A DNA stretch of 41,763 nucleotides, taken from assembly GCA_945862325.1 (NCBI GenBank), contig CAMAXZ010000038.1, positions 1 to 41,763 of the forward strand. The letters are read 5' to 3'. Position numbers and translations under genes: made by a program. This stretch comes from Klebsiella pneumoniae (GTDB lineage: Bacteria; Myxococcota_A; UBA796; SXON01). The notes beneath the pieces were generated by a model that was not told the DNA's origin, did no database searches, and saw only the letters and a list, made by a program, of their open reading frames with translations. Below, one piece after another: positions 1 to 7,452 of the stretch; the first letter of the stretch is position 1; every line of letters begins with the position of its first letter.

Positions 1-48
1 CGCGACGCCGGCCGCGACGGCGAAGGCGACCGCGAGCAGCCCGCTCAC
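1..48 (-). CDS. N-terminus of a membrane or secreted protein, cut by left window edge
   Basis: Only 16 codons are visible. A GTG at 48-46 overlaps the TGA of the upstream kinase-like gene (47-45) in a GTGA arrangement, the usual sign of translational coupling. The frame stays open to the window edge and encodes a hydrophobic Ala/Val/Leu/Gly stretch (MSGLLAVAFAVAAGVA), which fits the start of a signal peptide or membrane anchor. It would be the fourth gene of the minus-strand operon that begins at 2818. No Shine-Dalgarno is obvious, as is common for coupled starts. The function cannot be guessed. It is possible that no gene starts here and the open frame is chance. Confidence 0.45.
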   Translation of the reverse strand, partial: MSGLLAVAFAVAAGVA

Positions 49-1193
49 GGCTGCTCGCGCGCCAGCAGCAGCCGGTCCGTGCGGAGCTGCACCATCATCG
101 CCAGCCAACGGACCAACGCCCCCGTCGGCGCGTCGCCCGTGACGCCGAGCCTCGCCGGGAGCAGCCGATCCAGCTGCTCCCGGTGCGCCGCGTCCCCCCG
201 GGCGCGCTGGGACCACGCGCGCAGGGCGGCGCGCGCGGCGCGGCTGTCGAGCGTGTCGCCGTCCCACACGGGACCGAGCTCGACCGGGCCGTCGCCCACC
301 ATTCTGCCGAGGTCCACCCGCCGGCCGTCGCTGCGGAGCACCCAGCCGGCGCCGTCGGTGCCCACATAGAGGCACCCCGCGCCCCGTGGGGGTGGGAGCC
401 GCGCGAGGCGCTCGGCCGCGTCGGTCAGGGCGCGCACGCGGTCCGCGCGGACGCGCGATCGGGTGCGCGCGAGCACCCCTTGCCACGCGTCCGACAGGCG
501 ATCGGCCATGCCGCGGATGACGAGCGCCGGGACGTCGTCGACCGCGAGCGGCCACGTGTCCAGCCCGTCGGTCCCGAGCGCGTCGGGGACCTGGAGGGTC
601 GTCACCAGGCGTCCGATCGCCGCCACGTCGTCGAGGAGCGTGTGACGGCCCTGCGACGTGCCCCACCACGCGAGCCGCCACCGGGATCCGGTCCACACGA
701 CCGTGTCGACGTCGACCGCCCCGTGCGCGCGTCCCGCGGCGTGCGCGGCGCGCAGGGCGCCGAGCAGGTCTCGCAGCAGGCGTGCGAGCCACACCGGGTC
801 GTCGACGTCGGCGTCCGGGAGCGCGTCGGCGAGGGTCTCCACCCACGGCTCGCTGACCTCCAGATCCGGCGCGACCCGCATCCATCGGAGCGCCTCGTCC
901 GGATCCGGGAGGAACGCTCCGCCCGGGCGTCGGGTCTGACGGAGGTACACGCGGCGCGCCGCGAGGGTCTCCCAGGCGTCCCAGACCGCGCCGTGCTCGC
1001 TCCACGCGAGGAGGGCGCGGGCGCGCACGCCGCGGCCGTGCGCCGGCGGCGCGGCGGCGAGAGCGCGGAGGGCCGACGCGGCCGCGCGGAGCTCCGGGTC
1101 CCTGTCGGCGAGCGCCGCGAGCGCGCCGTCGTCGGGCTCCGCCGAGCCGGTCAGGGCGACGAGCGCCGCGCGCACGTGTGCGGCGCTCCGCAC
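45..1193 (-). CDS. Kinase-like protein lacking catalytic residues (probable pseudokinase)
   Basis: This is a 382-residue soluble protein with a GTG start immediately after the TAG of the upstream hydratase gene. Residues about 66-90 look like a kinase N-lobe hairpin (GAVWDAWETLAARRVYLR), with Arg where the ATP-binding Lys is expected. Residues about 137-175 resemble helix E plus catalytic loop: LLRDLLGALRAAHAAGRAHGA is followed by VDVDTVVW, with AHGAVDVDTVV in place of HRDLKPENIL and RLAWWG in place of a DFG region. The catalytic Asp, the Asn and the DFG Asp are not recognisable. I infer a protein-kinase fold that has lost phosphotransfer and may act as a scaffold or sensor. Residues 240-382 contain an Arg-rich helical part and a short beta-like segment (CLYVGTDGAGWVLRSDGR) and were not recognised. 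The kinase assignment rests on pattern reading only. Confidence 0.6.
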   Translation of the reverse strand: MRSAAHVRAALVALTGSAEPDDGALAALADRDPELRAAASALRALAAAPPAHGRGVRARALLAWSEHGAVWDAWETLAARRVYLRQTRRPGGAFLPDPDEALRWMRVAPDLEVSEPWVETLADALPDADVDDPVWLARLLRDLLGALRAAHAAGRAHGAVDVDTVVWTGSRWRLAWWGTSQGRHTLLDDVAAIGRLVTTLQVPDALGTDGLDTWPLAVDDVPALVIRGMADRLSDAWQGVLARTRSRVRADRVRALTDAAERLARLPPPRGAGCLYVGTDGAGWVLRSDGRRVDLGRMVGDGPVELGPVWDGDTLDSRAARAALRAWSQRARGDAAHREQLDRLLPARLGVTGDAPTGALVRWLAMMVQLRTDRLLLAREQP

Positions 1194-2000
1194 CTATGCT
1201 CGGAGCTCTACGACGCCCTGGGTCACCGCCGGGGCGCCGCCGTGCGTCGCCGTCCACGCCCAGGCGTCGTCGTGCGTGCGCCACGCGCCGACCTCGAGGC
1301 TCGCGCCATTGGGGACGGGACGGGAGAAACGAGCGCCGAGGCGCCGAATGCGGCGTGCGTCGCCTCCGGCGAGGGTGCCGGTCAGCGCCACCCCGCACTT
1401 GGCGAGCGTGCAGAGGCCGTGCACGATGACATCCGGCAGGCCGGCGAACCGCGCCACCTCCGGCACGGTGTGGATCGGGTTGTCGTCGAGGGACGCGGCC
1501 GCATAGCGCAGGCTCTGGTCGGGAGTCATCGTCACGGCGGCGACGTGTTCAGGGGCGGGCGCCGGCTCGGGGGGCGGCTCGGCGGAGCGCCGGGATCCTC
1601 CGGGGCCACGCACGAAGTAGACCGTGCGAGCCTCGATCGCCAGCTCGCCTTCGACCAACCCGAACAAGCGCGCCGTCACGACGCGACCCGAGGGCTTGTC
1701 GTCCACGGACTCCAGGCGCGCGCGGAGCTGCACGAGATCCCACGGGCGGAGCGGTCGGTGGAAGGTCGCGTCGTGCTCGCCGTGCACGAGGCGCAGGAGG
1801 TCCAGGCCGAGATCCGGGTCGCAGGCGACCGTGAACATCAGGGTCTTGAACAGCCGGACGTGAAACATGGGAGGGCAGACGCCGCCTTCGAGCGGCGCGG
1901 GGTCGTCGATGGCGTCGGCGTACGCCCGTGCGTGCTCCGGCTCCGCGAAGGCGTACCCGCCGTCGTAGATGCGCCCGATCGGCGCGCTGCCCTCCATCAT
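1194..2000 (-). CDS. MaoC-family double-hotdog enoyl-CoA hydratase/dehydratase
   Basis: The 268-residue protein has the layout of a double hotdog hydratase. The N-terminal half starts with YAFAEPEHARAYADAIDDP, like FAS1-type dehydratase domains. The C-terminal half carries the hydratase-2 signature YAAASLDDNPIHTVPEVA with the catalytic Asp and His (D-x-N-P-[IVL]-H), followed by GLPDVIVHGL. Enzymes of this family add water to trans-2-enoyl-CoA to give (R)-3-hydroxyacyl-CoA, or run the reverse dehydration, in fatty-acid or polyhydroxyalkanoate metabolism. I place the start at ATG 2000. A strong AAGGAGGG lies just upstream, and the ATG overlaps the TGA of the preceding gene (ATGA). A second ATG follows directly at 1997. 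The exact substrate cannot be read from the sequence, and the neighbours do not help. Confidence 0.8.
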   Translation of the reverse strand: MMEGSAPIGRIYDGGYAFAEPEHARAYADAIDDPAPLEGGVCPPMFHVRLFKTLMFTVACDPDLGLDLLRLVHGEHDATFHRPLRPWDLVQLRARLESVDDKPSGRVVTARLFGLVEGELAIEARTVYFVRGPGGSRRSAEPPPEPAPAPEHVAAVTMTPDQSLRYAAASLDDNPIHTVPEVARFAGLPDVIVHGLCTLAKCGVALTGTLAGGDARRIRRLGARFSRPVPNGASLEVGAWRTHDDAWAWTATHGGAPAVTQGVVELRA

Positions 2001-2818
2001 CGTCCCTCCTTGGGAGCGCCGGGCGCCGTCCCCGTGTCGCACCGGCAGGACAGCACGTGCGCGCCGGCCTCCCATCGCTCGCGTGTCACGCGGCGCTGCC
2101 ACCGTACCTCGACGTCGAGCACCGCGTGCGCGGTCGCGCCGTGGACCCACATCCGCTGGCGCTCGTCGGGCGCCGGGGGCCGCCCCGCCGCGTAGGCGAA
2201 GCCGTCCGGCCCGAGCGACAGGAGCGTGACGTCTTCGCCGTGCGCCTCGAACCGCGCCGGCCAGTCGATGCGCCATCCGTCGCGCGCGCGCCGCTGGCCG
2301 AACGCGTCCGGGCCCGGCTCGTTCTCCGCGGCGCGAGCGACCTGATCGCGTTGCCAGGCGAGGTCGAGGATGCGCGCGCGCCCCGCCTCGCCCAAGCCGT
2401 GCTCCAGCGGCGCGCGTACGGCGAGGTACCGTTCCATCTGATGCAGCCAACGGTCCATCCGCACCGCGGCCTCGGCGCGCTGCACGGCCCGCCCGGTGCC
2501 GAGGCGGGCGCGTCGCAGCAAGGCGTCGACGGCGCCGTCGATGGAGAGGACGTCGTCGCCGCCCTCCCGGATCCACGCCAGGCGGGCCTCGAGGTCGACC
2601 GGGGCGTCCGACCAGCCGAAGATCGGCAGCCCACCGCCGCTCTCGCGGAACCTGCGGAGCGCGGGGCGCACGTCGCCGTCGCAGTGGAGGAGCACGCCGT
2701 CCGCCGGCCCTTCGGACAAGGCCGCGGCGGTCACGAACTCGATCGCGCCCGCGAGGGCCTCGCGCAACGCCGCGGGGATCGGACCGCCGAGGACCACGAA
2801 GCGCGGGACGTCCGTCAT
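1997..2818 (-). CDS. Pseudo-receiver / PilZ-like protein
   Basis: This is a 273-residue cytoplasmic protein and first gene of the leftward operon. Residues 1-100 alternate hydrophobic strands and helices like a response-regulator receiver (FVVLGG, GVLLHCDGD, LPIFGWSDA, GGDDVLSI). The usual phospho-acceptor Asp and Met-Pro, and the Lys after strand 5, are not in place, so phosphorylation is doubtful. Residues about 110-170 are helical. Residues about 185-260 (WRIDWPARFEAHGEDVTLLSLGPDG, then AVLDVEVRWQR and GAHVLSC) read like a PilZ-type beta barrel. The RxxxR and DxSxxG motifs that bind cyclic di-GMP are degenerate. ATG 2818 was preferred over upstream in-frame starts because those run into the divergent gene at 2889 and because a TANNNT element lies 7 nt upstream. 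The function is unknown, and a regulatory or sensory role is inference. Confidence 0.6.
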   Translation of the reverse strand: MTDVPRFVVLGGPIPAALREALAGAIEFVTAAALSEGPADGVLLHCDGDVRPALRRFRESGGGLPIFGWSDAPVDLEARLAWIREGGDDVLSIDGAVDALLRRARLGTGRAVQRAEAAVRMDRWLHQMERYLAVRAPLEHGLGEAGRARILDLAWQRDQVARAAENEPGPDAFGQRRARDGWRIDWPARFEAHGEDVTLLSLGPDGFAYAAGRPPAPDERQRMWVHGATAHAVLDVEVRWQRRVTRERWEAGAHVLSCRCDTGTAPGAPKEGR

Positions 2819-2825
2819 GCGGGCG

Positions 2826-2831
2826 AGCTTA
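2826..2831 (-). promoter_or_regulatory. Candidate leaderless -10 element (TAAGCT)
   Basis: On the minus strand TAAGCT (TANNNT) ends 7 nt before the ATG at 2818, and no Shine-Dalgarno is present. Transcription starting about 7 nt after this hexamer would begin at the start codon. No good -35 hexamer was seen. The same spacing recurs at 2877, 36547 and 39032. Confidence 0.4.
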
Positions 2832-2876
2832 CCGTGACAGCGCGTCCACATCCCGTCCACGACGCGTGACGAGGTG

Positions 2877-2882
2877 TAGACT
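2877..2882 (+). promoter_or_regulatory. Candidate leaderless -10 element (TAGACT)
   Basis: TAGACT lies 6 nt before the GTG at 2889. The nearest purine-rich run (GAGG at 2871) is too far upstream to be a ribosome-binding site. It shares the 70-bp divergent intergenic region 2819-2888 with the leftward candidate at 2826-2831. Confidence 0.4.
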
Positions 2883-2888
2883 TCTCCC

Positions 2889-5069
2889 GTGGCGCGGATC
2901 GCGATCCTCACGCGGGGGGACCTCTTCCCCGCACGGCACGGCGCGGCCGTGAAGATCGTCCGAACGGCCGAGGCGCTGGTCGCCCGTGGCGATCATGTGT
3001 TCGTCGTCACGGAGGATCGCGACGCCTACCTCGAGGTGCGCGCGGACGGCTGGGCTCGCCGGCCCTTCGGCGCGCGCGCGCGCGCGATGTGGGAGTGGCC
3101 GGTGCTGCGTGACCAGGCGCGGGCGCGGCGGTGGTGCGCGCGCATCGGATACCCGGAAGACGAGCACTTTCTCTACGCCCCGATGTTCGACGCCGCGTGG
3201 TGGGCGCGCGCGGTGTACGTCGGCGTGCGCGAGCGCATCGAGGTCTACCAGCCCGAGTTCCCGGGGTACGCCGTGCCCTCGCTGCTCGCGGCGCGGGTGC
3301 TCGGCGGGCGGGTCAGCCTCGGGACCCACAACGTCGAGTTCGACCGACTGCGCCAGATGACCGACCTGACCCCCGGGGCGATCGCGCGCGTCCGCGCGCT
3401 CGAGGTCGCCGTCCTGCGGGCCGTCGACGACGTCGTCGCCGTTTCGGAGCCCGATCGTGCGCGCCTCGTGGCCGCCGGGGTGCCGGCCTCGTCGGTTCGG
3501 GTGGTCCCTCACGGGGTCGACACCGCGGCCTACGCGGCGCCCGCGCTCGACCTGCGCGCCCGGTACGACCTGCCCGACGGGCCGGTGCTCTTCTTCCACG
3601 GCACCCTCCACTACGCGCCGAACGCCGAGGCGATCCGCTTCCTCGCCGCCACGCTGGTCCCGAGCCTCCGAACGGGCAGCGTGCTGATCGCGGGGATGTC
3701 GCCGCCGGAGCACCTGCGGTCGGAGCGCCTGCGATTCACCGGGCCGGTGGACGACCTGCCCGCGCACATCCTCGGCGCGGACCTGTGCCTCTGCCCGATC
3801 CTCGCGGGCGGCGGCACCCGGATGAAGCTGCTCGAGTACTTCGCGGCCGGTCGCGCGACGGTCAGCACCGCGCTCGGCGCCGAAGGGCTCGAGGTGCGCG
3901 ACGGGGTCGAGATCGCGCTTGCCGAGCCCGACACGTTCGTGGCCCGCGTGCACGCGCTGCTCGGCGACGCGGCGGCGCGCGCGCGCATGGGCCACGCCGC
4001 GCGTGCCTACGCCGCCGCGCGCGACTGGAGCGAGGTGGGCGCGGCCTGGCAGCGCATCCACCGCGGCGAAGGCGTCGACTTCACGCCGCGCCCGAGCGTC
4101 GAGCGCCACCTTCCACCGCGGACGCCGAGCAAGCCGCTCACGATGCTCCTCCTCGTCAACCGAGGGTGCAACCTTCGCTGTCGCTTTTGCGACCTCTGGG
4201 ACCGCCCCGAGCGACTCCCACGCGAGCGTGTGCCGGGGCTGCTCGACGACGCCGTGGCGATCGGCACCAAGACGCTCGTCATCACCGGGGGAGAGCCCAC
4301 CCTGCACCCCGACCTGCCCTGGATCGTGTCGGAGGCGCGGCGCCGTGGGCTCGCCACGAACCTCACCACGAATGGCACCTTGCTCGATCGTCACTACGCG
4401 CCGCTCGTCGCCGCGGGGCTCGACAGCCTGTCGATCAGCATCGATGGGCTGCCGGAGACCCACGACCGCCTTCGTGGCCGCGAAGGTGCGCATCGGCTCG
4501 CGTGGGAGCAGCTCCGTCGCGTGGTGGCCGACCGCCGCGTGGGCGTGAACGTGTACATGACGGTCACGCGTGAGAACGTCCGCGAGCTCGTGCCGGTGTG
4601 GGAGGCGGTGCGCGAGCTCGGCGCCGGGTTCGACTTCTGGCCCGTGAACGACGCGCCGGACCTCGCGCTCGTGTCCGAGGACGACGCGCGCGCGTGGCGA
4701 CACGCCGTCGGGCACATCGCGCGTCACGACGAGGGGGTCCGCGGGCGCGCCCACTACTACGCGGAGGCGCTGCGCTACCACGCCGGCGAGCGCACGCCGA
4801 TGCGCTGCCTGGGCCTCGTCGATCAGTACGGCGTGACCTACACCGGCGCGCTGCTCCCGTGCTGCGTGTGGGGCGGCGACGGCCTGGAGGTCGGGAACGT
4901 GTTCGACACTTCGCTGCGCGAGCTCTGGACGAGCGCGCCCGTGCAGGCCGCGCGCCGCCGGATGTTCGACCACGGCTGCGAAGCGGGCTGCTACAACCAC
5001 AGCCTCTACGAGTTCACGGTGTCGACGGGGCTCACGCACCGGGTGGTCGCGCCGGCCGCGCTGACGTAG
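2889..5069 (+). CDS. Fusion of GT4-type glycosyltransferase and radical SAM/SPASM enzyme
   Basis: This is a single 726-residue frame with two enzymes. Residues 1 to about 395 form a GT-B glycosyltransferase: N-terminal RIAILTRGDLFPARHGAAVKI, GTHNVEFDRLR, VVPHGVDTAAY, FFHGTLHYAPN, and the GT4-type donor-site region GGGTRMKLLEYFAAGRATVST. A linker of about 20 residues (rich in Pro and Arg) leads to a radical SAM domain with CxxxCxxC at Cys427, Cys431 and Cys434 (CNLRCRFC) and a GGEPTLHPDL motif. The C-terminus (about 635-726) has SPASM-like cysteines (MRCLGL, LLPCCVWGG, DHGCEAGCYNH). Radical SAM/SPASM enzymes modify peptides, proteins or sugars, and GT4 enzymes transfer nucleotide-activated sugars. 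The fusion implies linked steps on one glycan or glycosylated product, which is inference. No precursor peptide or other biosynthetic gene is adjacent. The start is GTG 2889; the substrate is unknown. Confidence 0.88.
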   Translation: MARIAILTRGDLFPARHGAAVKIVRTAEALVARGDHVFVVTEDRDAYLEVRADGWARRPFGARARAMWEWPVLRDQARARRWCARIGYPEDEHFLYAPMFDAAWWARAVYVGVRERIEVYQPEFPGYAVPSLLAARVLGGRVSLGTHNVEFDRLRQMTDLTPGAIARVRALEVAVLRAVDDVVAVSEPDRARLVAAGVPASSVRVVPHGVDTAAYAAPALDLRARYDLPDGPVLFFHGTLHYAPNAEAIRFLAATLVPSLRTGSVLIAGMSPPEHLRSERLRFTGPVDDLPAHILGADLCLCPILAGGGTRMKLLEYFAAGRATVSTALGAEGLEVRDGVEIALAEPDTFVARVHALLGDAAARARMGHAARAYAAARDWSEVGAAWQRIHRGEGVDFTPRPSVERHLPPRTPSKPLTMLLLVNRGCNLRCRFCDLWDRPERLPRERVPGLLDDAVAIGTKTLVITGGEPTLHPDLPWIVSEARRRGLATNLTTNGTLLDRHYAPLVAAGLDSLSISIDGLPETHDRLRGREGAHRLAWEQLRRVVADRRVGVNVYMTVTRENVRELVPVWEAVRELGAGFDFWPVNDAPDLALVSEDDARAWRHAVGHIARHDEGVRGRAHYYAEALRYHAGERTPMRCLGLVDQYGVTYTGALLPCCVWGGDGLEVGNVFDTSLRELWTSAPVQAARRRMFDHGCEAGCYNHSLYEFTVSTGLTHRVVAPAALT

Positions 5070-5105
5070 AGGGCCGCGTCGTCGTCAGGGCGGATCGGAG
5101 GCAGG

Positions 5106-5822
5106 TTGAGGTGGGTGCGCGCGGACTTCAAGGGGACCGAGGTGTGGGCGGAGGTCAACGACGAGGGGCGTCCCAGCGTCGTCGGCGGGCGCCGCGCCAT
5201 CCGCTACGCCGACGGGGCCAACGCGAAGGTGTATCGGGCGGCCGCGGCGTCGATCCGTGACCTCGGCGGCGACGTCGTCGAGGCCGACGCGGCGCGGCCC
5301 GGCGCGGCGGCGGGCTTCGGGTCGTCGAAGGATCGCACCCCCGAGCAGGCGAAGGCCGCCGCGGACGATCTTCGCGCCCGGCTCGAGGCCTTGCCGCCCG
5401 ACACCGTGTTGGCCTTCACGGACGGCGCGTGCGCGGGCAACCCGGGGCCGGCCGGCGCCGGCACGGTCGTGCGGCTCCCCGACGGGCGCGTGGTCGAACG
5501 GCACCGGGCCCTCGGCGAGGCGACGAACAACGTGGGCGAGCTCGTGGCGATCGGGATGGCGCTGGAGATCCTCCGCGAAGCAGAGATCCAACGCGACGCC
5601 CGCGTGGCGGTGTTCACCGACAGCAAATACGCGATCGGCGTGCTCACGCAGGGCTGGAAGGCGAAGGCGAACGTGGGCTTGATCGGGGGACTCAAGCGCG
5701 CGCTCGCGGAGTGGCCGCAGGCGTCGGTGACGTGGGTCGCCGGGCACGCCGGAGTGCCGGAGAACGAGCGCGCCGACGCGCTCGCGCGCAAGGGCGTCGA
5801 AGACTCTCGCCGGATGGCCTAG
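5106..5822 (+). CDS. rnhA: Ribonuclease HI with N-terminal extension
   Basis: The 238-residue protein has a typical RNase HI domain at about 98-232. Catalytic residues are visible: Asp106 (FTDGACAGNPGPAGAG), Glu145 (NNVGELVA), Asp172 (FTDSKYAIGVL), His214 (WVAGHAG) and Asp224 (NERADALA). It cleaves the RNA strand of RNA-DNA hybrids in the cytoplasm. Residues 1-60 form an extra domain (FKGTEVWAEVNDEGRPSVV) that I do not recognise as the viroplasmin-like hybrid-binding domain of some RNases H, followed by an Ala-rich linker. The start is taken as TTG 5106 because GGAGG at 5097-5101 is 4 nt upstream. GTG 5115 is the alternative and removes only three residues. The TAG stop overlaps the stop of the opposing rnhB gene. 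Confidence 0.92.
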   Translation: MRWVRADFKGTEVWAEVNDEGRPSVVGGRRAIRYADGANAKVYRAAAASIRDLGGDVVEADAARPGAAAGFGSSKDRTPEQAKAAADDLRARLEALPPDTVLAFTDGACAGNPGPAGAGTVVRLPDGRVVERHRALGEATNNVGELVAIGMALEILREAEIQRDARVAVFTDSKYAIGVLTQGWKAKANVGLIGGLKRALAEWPQASVTWVAGHAGVPENERADALARKGVEDSRRMA

Positions 5823-6448
5823 CCGCCGAACAGGGCCTGCTGGCGCAGCGCCTCGATCGTGCCCCAGCGTGTGCGCACGAACGCGGGGAGCGCGCCGCCG
5901 CCGGCGACGCGCGCGGCGAGCCAGCCGCGGGTGAGGGGATCCGAAGGGTAGCCGCTACCCAGCGCGATCCCGATGTCGGCGGCGATCGCCTCCATCGCGG
6001 CGTCGCGGGTCGTCTTTGCGAAGATGCTCGCCGCGCCGACGACGGCGTACGTCGCGTCGGCCTTCGGCTCGATGACCCAGTCCCCCACGCCGGTCCGCGC
6101 GACGAGCCGCGCCCGAAGGCGCGGGATGCCGGCCGGGGCCACGGGCGCGTCGAGCAGCACGCGATCCGGCGCGAACGCGCGGACCAGGTCGACGAAGGCG
6201 TCTTCTTCGAGGGTGTTCAGGTTTCCGCCGTCGATCACGTCCGCGGGGATCGCGCGCGTGTCCCACGCGCCGAGCGCACCCAACGCGACGCGCGCGCGCT
6301 CGCGCCGCGCCGGCGTGAGCGCCTTGCTGTCGTCCGCGCCGGCGGCGCGGAGCGCCTCGTCGCCGTCGCCTTCGTAGAGGAAACCACCCACAACCAGGGG
6401 GCCGAGCACCGAGCCCCGCCCCGCCTCGTCGAGCCCGAGCACACGCAT
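5819..6448 (-). CDS. rnhB: Ribonuclease HII
   Basis: The 209-residue protein starts with the RNase HII signature GLDEAGRGSVLGPLVVGGF, giving Asp7 and Glu8. Asp100 (RVLLDAP) and Asp131 (EPKADATY) complete the metal-binding site, and DDSKALTPARRE and GAASIFAKTTRD are family motifs. The enzyme incises at single ribonucleotides in DNA and supports removal of RNA primers. The GxVLGPLVV and SGYPSDP forms are closer to the archaeal/HIII-like branch than to E. coli RnhB, as judged by eye. It converges on rnhA: the tetranucleotide CTAG at 5819-5822 supplies the TAG stops of both genes. A perfect GGGCT-AACC-AGCCC hairpin lies just upstream of the start (6455-6468). Confidence 0.9.
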   Translation of the reverse strand: MRVLGLDEAGRGSVLGPLVVGGFLYEGDGDEALRAAGADDSKALTPARRERARVALGALGAWDTRAIPADVIDGGNLNTLEEDAFVDLVRAFAPDRVLLDAPVAPAGIPRLRARLVARTGVGDWVIEPKADATYAVVGAASIFAKTTRDAAMEAIAADIGIALGSGYPSDPLTRGWLAARVAGGGALPAFVRTRWGTIEALRQQALFGG

Positions 6449-6454
6449 CGGGGT

Positions 6455-6468
6455 GGGCTAACCAGCCC
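6455..6468. repeat. Inverted repeat upstream of rnhB
   Basis: GGGCT (6455-6459), loop AACC, AGCCC (6464-6468) is a perfect 5-bp inverted repeat that begins 6 nt upstream of the rnhB ATG in the divergent rnhB/nuoA intergenic region (6449-6594). It could be an operator or a 5' hairpin of the rnhB message. It is short, so chance is possible in this GC-rich DNA. Confidence 0.3.
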
Positions 6469-6542
6469 GCGCGCGGATCGTCGGTGAGCCTACCGGACCG
6501 AGGCTCGGCGGTCGTCGCGGTGGGCCATCCCGCGCAGGCGCG

Positions 6543-6569
6543 TTGACTCGTGGTCGGCGTCGCGATACC
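6543..6569 (+). promoter_or_regulatory. Candidate promoter of the nuo operon
   Basis: TTGACT (6543-6548) matches five of six positions of a sigma-70 -35 box. A weak -10 candidate GATACC (6564-6569) follows after 15 nt, which is short. Transcription would start about 20 nt before the nuoA start. GAGGAG at 6583-6588, 6 nt before GTG 6595, is the ribosome-binding site and decides the nuoA start against GTG 6550. No other promoter-like sequence was seen in 6449-6594. Confidence 0.35.
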
Positions 6570-6594
6570 GCGGTCCCCCTTCGAGGAGTGCGGC

Positions 6595-6972
6595 GTGACC
6601 GAGGCCGATCCCTACCTCCCGGTGCTGGTGTCGATCGCCATCGCGATCGTGTTCAGCCTGGCGTTCGTAGGCATGTCCAAGTTCTTCGGGCCGCACCGTC
6701 CCACGGCCACGAAGGAAGCGCTCTACGAGTGCGGCATGCCCGCCATCTCGCCGGCGCACCAGCGCTTCAGCGTGAAGTTCTACCTGGTCGCGGTCCTCTT
6801 CATCCTCTTCGACCTCGAAGCGGTGTTCCTCTTCCCGTGGGCGGTCATCTTCCGCTCCATGGTCAAGGAGGGCCACGCGGTCTTCCTCCTCGCGGAGATG
6901 GGCTTCTTCCTCACCACGCTGTTCCTGGGCTGGTTGTACTGCCTCAAGCGCGGAGCGTTGCGATGGGACTAG
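6595..6972 (+). CDS. nuoA: NADH-quinone oxidoreductase subunit A
   Basis: The 125-residue membrane subunit of complex I has three membrane helices (residues about 6-26, 61-82 and 88-112). Family motifs include KFFGPHRPT, the conserved cysteine loop YECGMPA and the [20 protein letters not shown] helix carrying the conserved acidic residues of the quinone-side proton path. The start is GTG 6595 with GAGGAG 6 nt upstream. This gives the normal NuoA length, whereas the upstream GTG 6550 would add 15 residues not seen in the family. It is the first gene of the 14-gene operon and overlaps nuoB by 10 nt. Confidence 0.95.
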   Translation: MTEADPYLPVLVSIAIAIVFSLAFVGMSKFFGPHRPTATKEALYECGMPAISPAHQRFSVKFYLVAVLFILFDLEAVFLFPWAVIFRSMVKEGHAVFLLAEMGFFLTTLFLGWLYCLKRGALRWD

Positions 6973-7442
6973 AATCTCACGTTCAACAGCCCTTCCTCGC
7001 GACCCGGCTCGACGAGGTCATCAACTGGGGCCGCAAGTACTCGATGTGGCCGATGCCCTTCGGCACGGCGTGCTGCGCCATCGAGTTCATGGGCGTCGTG
7101 TCGGGGCGCTTCGACATCTCCCGCTTCGGCGCGGAGCTCGTGCGGTTCTCACCGCGGCAGGCCGACCTGTTGCTCGTCATGGGCACCATCACGCAGAAGC
7201 AGGCGCCGGTGCTCAAGCAGATCTACGACCAGATGCCCGACCCGAAGTGGGTCATCTCCATGGGCGCGTGCGCCAGCTCCGGCGGCTTCTACGACAACTA
7301 CTCCGTGGTGCAGGGCATCGACGAGATCATCCCGGTCGACGTGTACGTCGCGGGCTGCCCGCCGCGCCCGGAGAACGTGCTCGGCGCCGTCGTGAAGATC
7401 ATGGAGAAGATCGACCGCGAGAAGGCCGCCGACTGGCGATGA
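6963..7442 (+). CDS. nuoB: NADH-quinone oxidoreductase subunit B
   Basis: The 159-residue peripheral-arm subunit binds the last [4Fe-4S] cluster (N2), which passes electrons to quinone. Ligands are visible: the adjacent cysteines in [10 protein letters not shown], the Cys in [11 protein letters not shown] and the Cys in AGCPPRPE. The start is ATG 6963, inside the end of nuoA (10-nt overlap), giving [11 protein letters not shown] and a standard length. The longer open frame upstream is in the wrong reading frame for nuoA and is not coding. The C-terminus is compact ([12 protein letters not shown]). Confidence 0.97.
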   Translation: MGLESHVQQPFLATRLDEVINWGRKYSMWPMPFGTACCAIEFMGVVSGRFDISRFGAELVRFSPRQADLLLVMGTITQKQAPVLKQIYDQMPDPKWVISMGACASSGGFYDNYSVVQGIDEIIPVDVYVAGCPPRPENVLGAVVKIMEKIDREKAADWR

Positions 7443-7452
7443 GGAGGCGCGG

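Noticed and set aside
2829..5039. Minus-strand open frame of 736 codons opposite the glycosyltransferase/radical SAM gene
   Set aside because: It has no recognisable domain and is His/Arg-rich low-information sequence, while the plus strand carries clear enzyme motifs.
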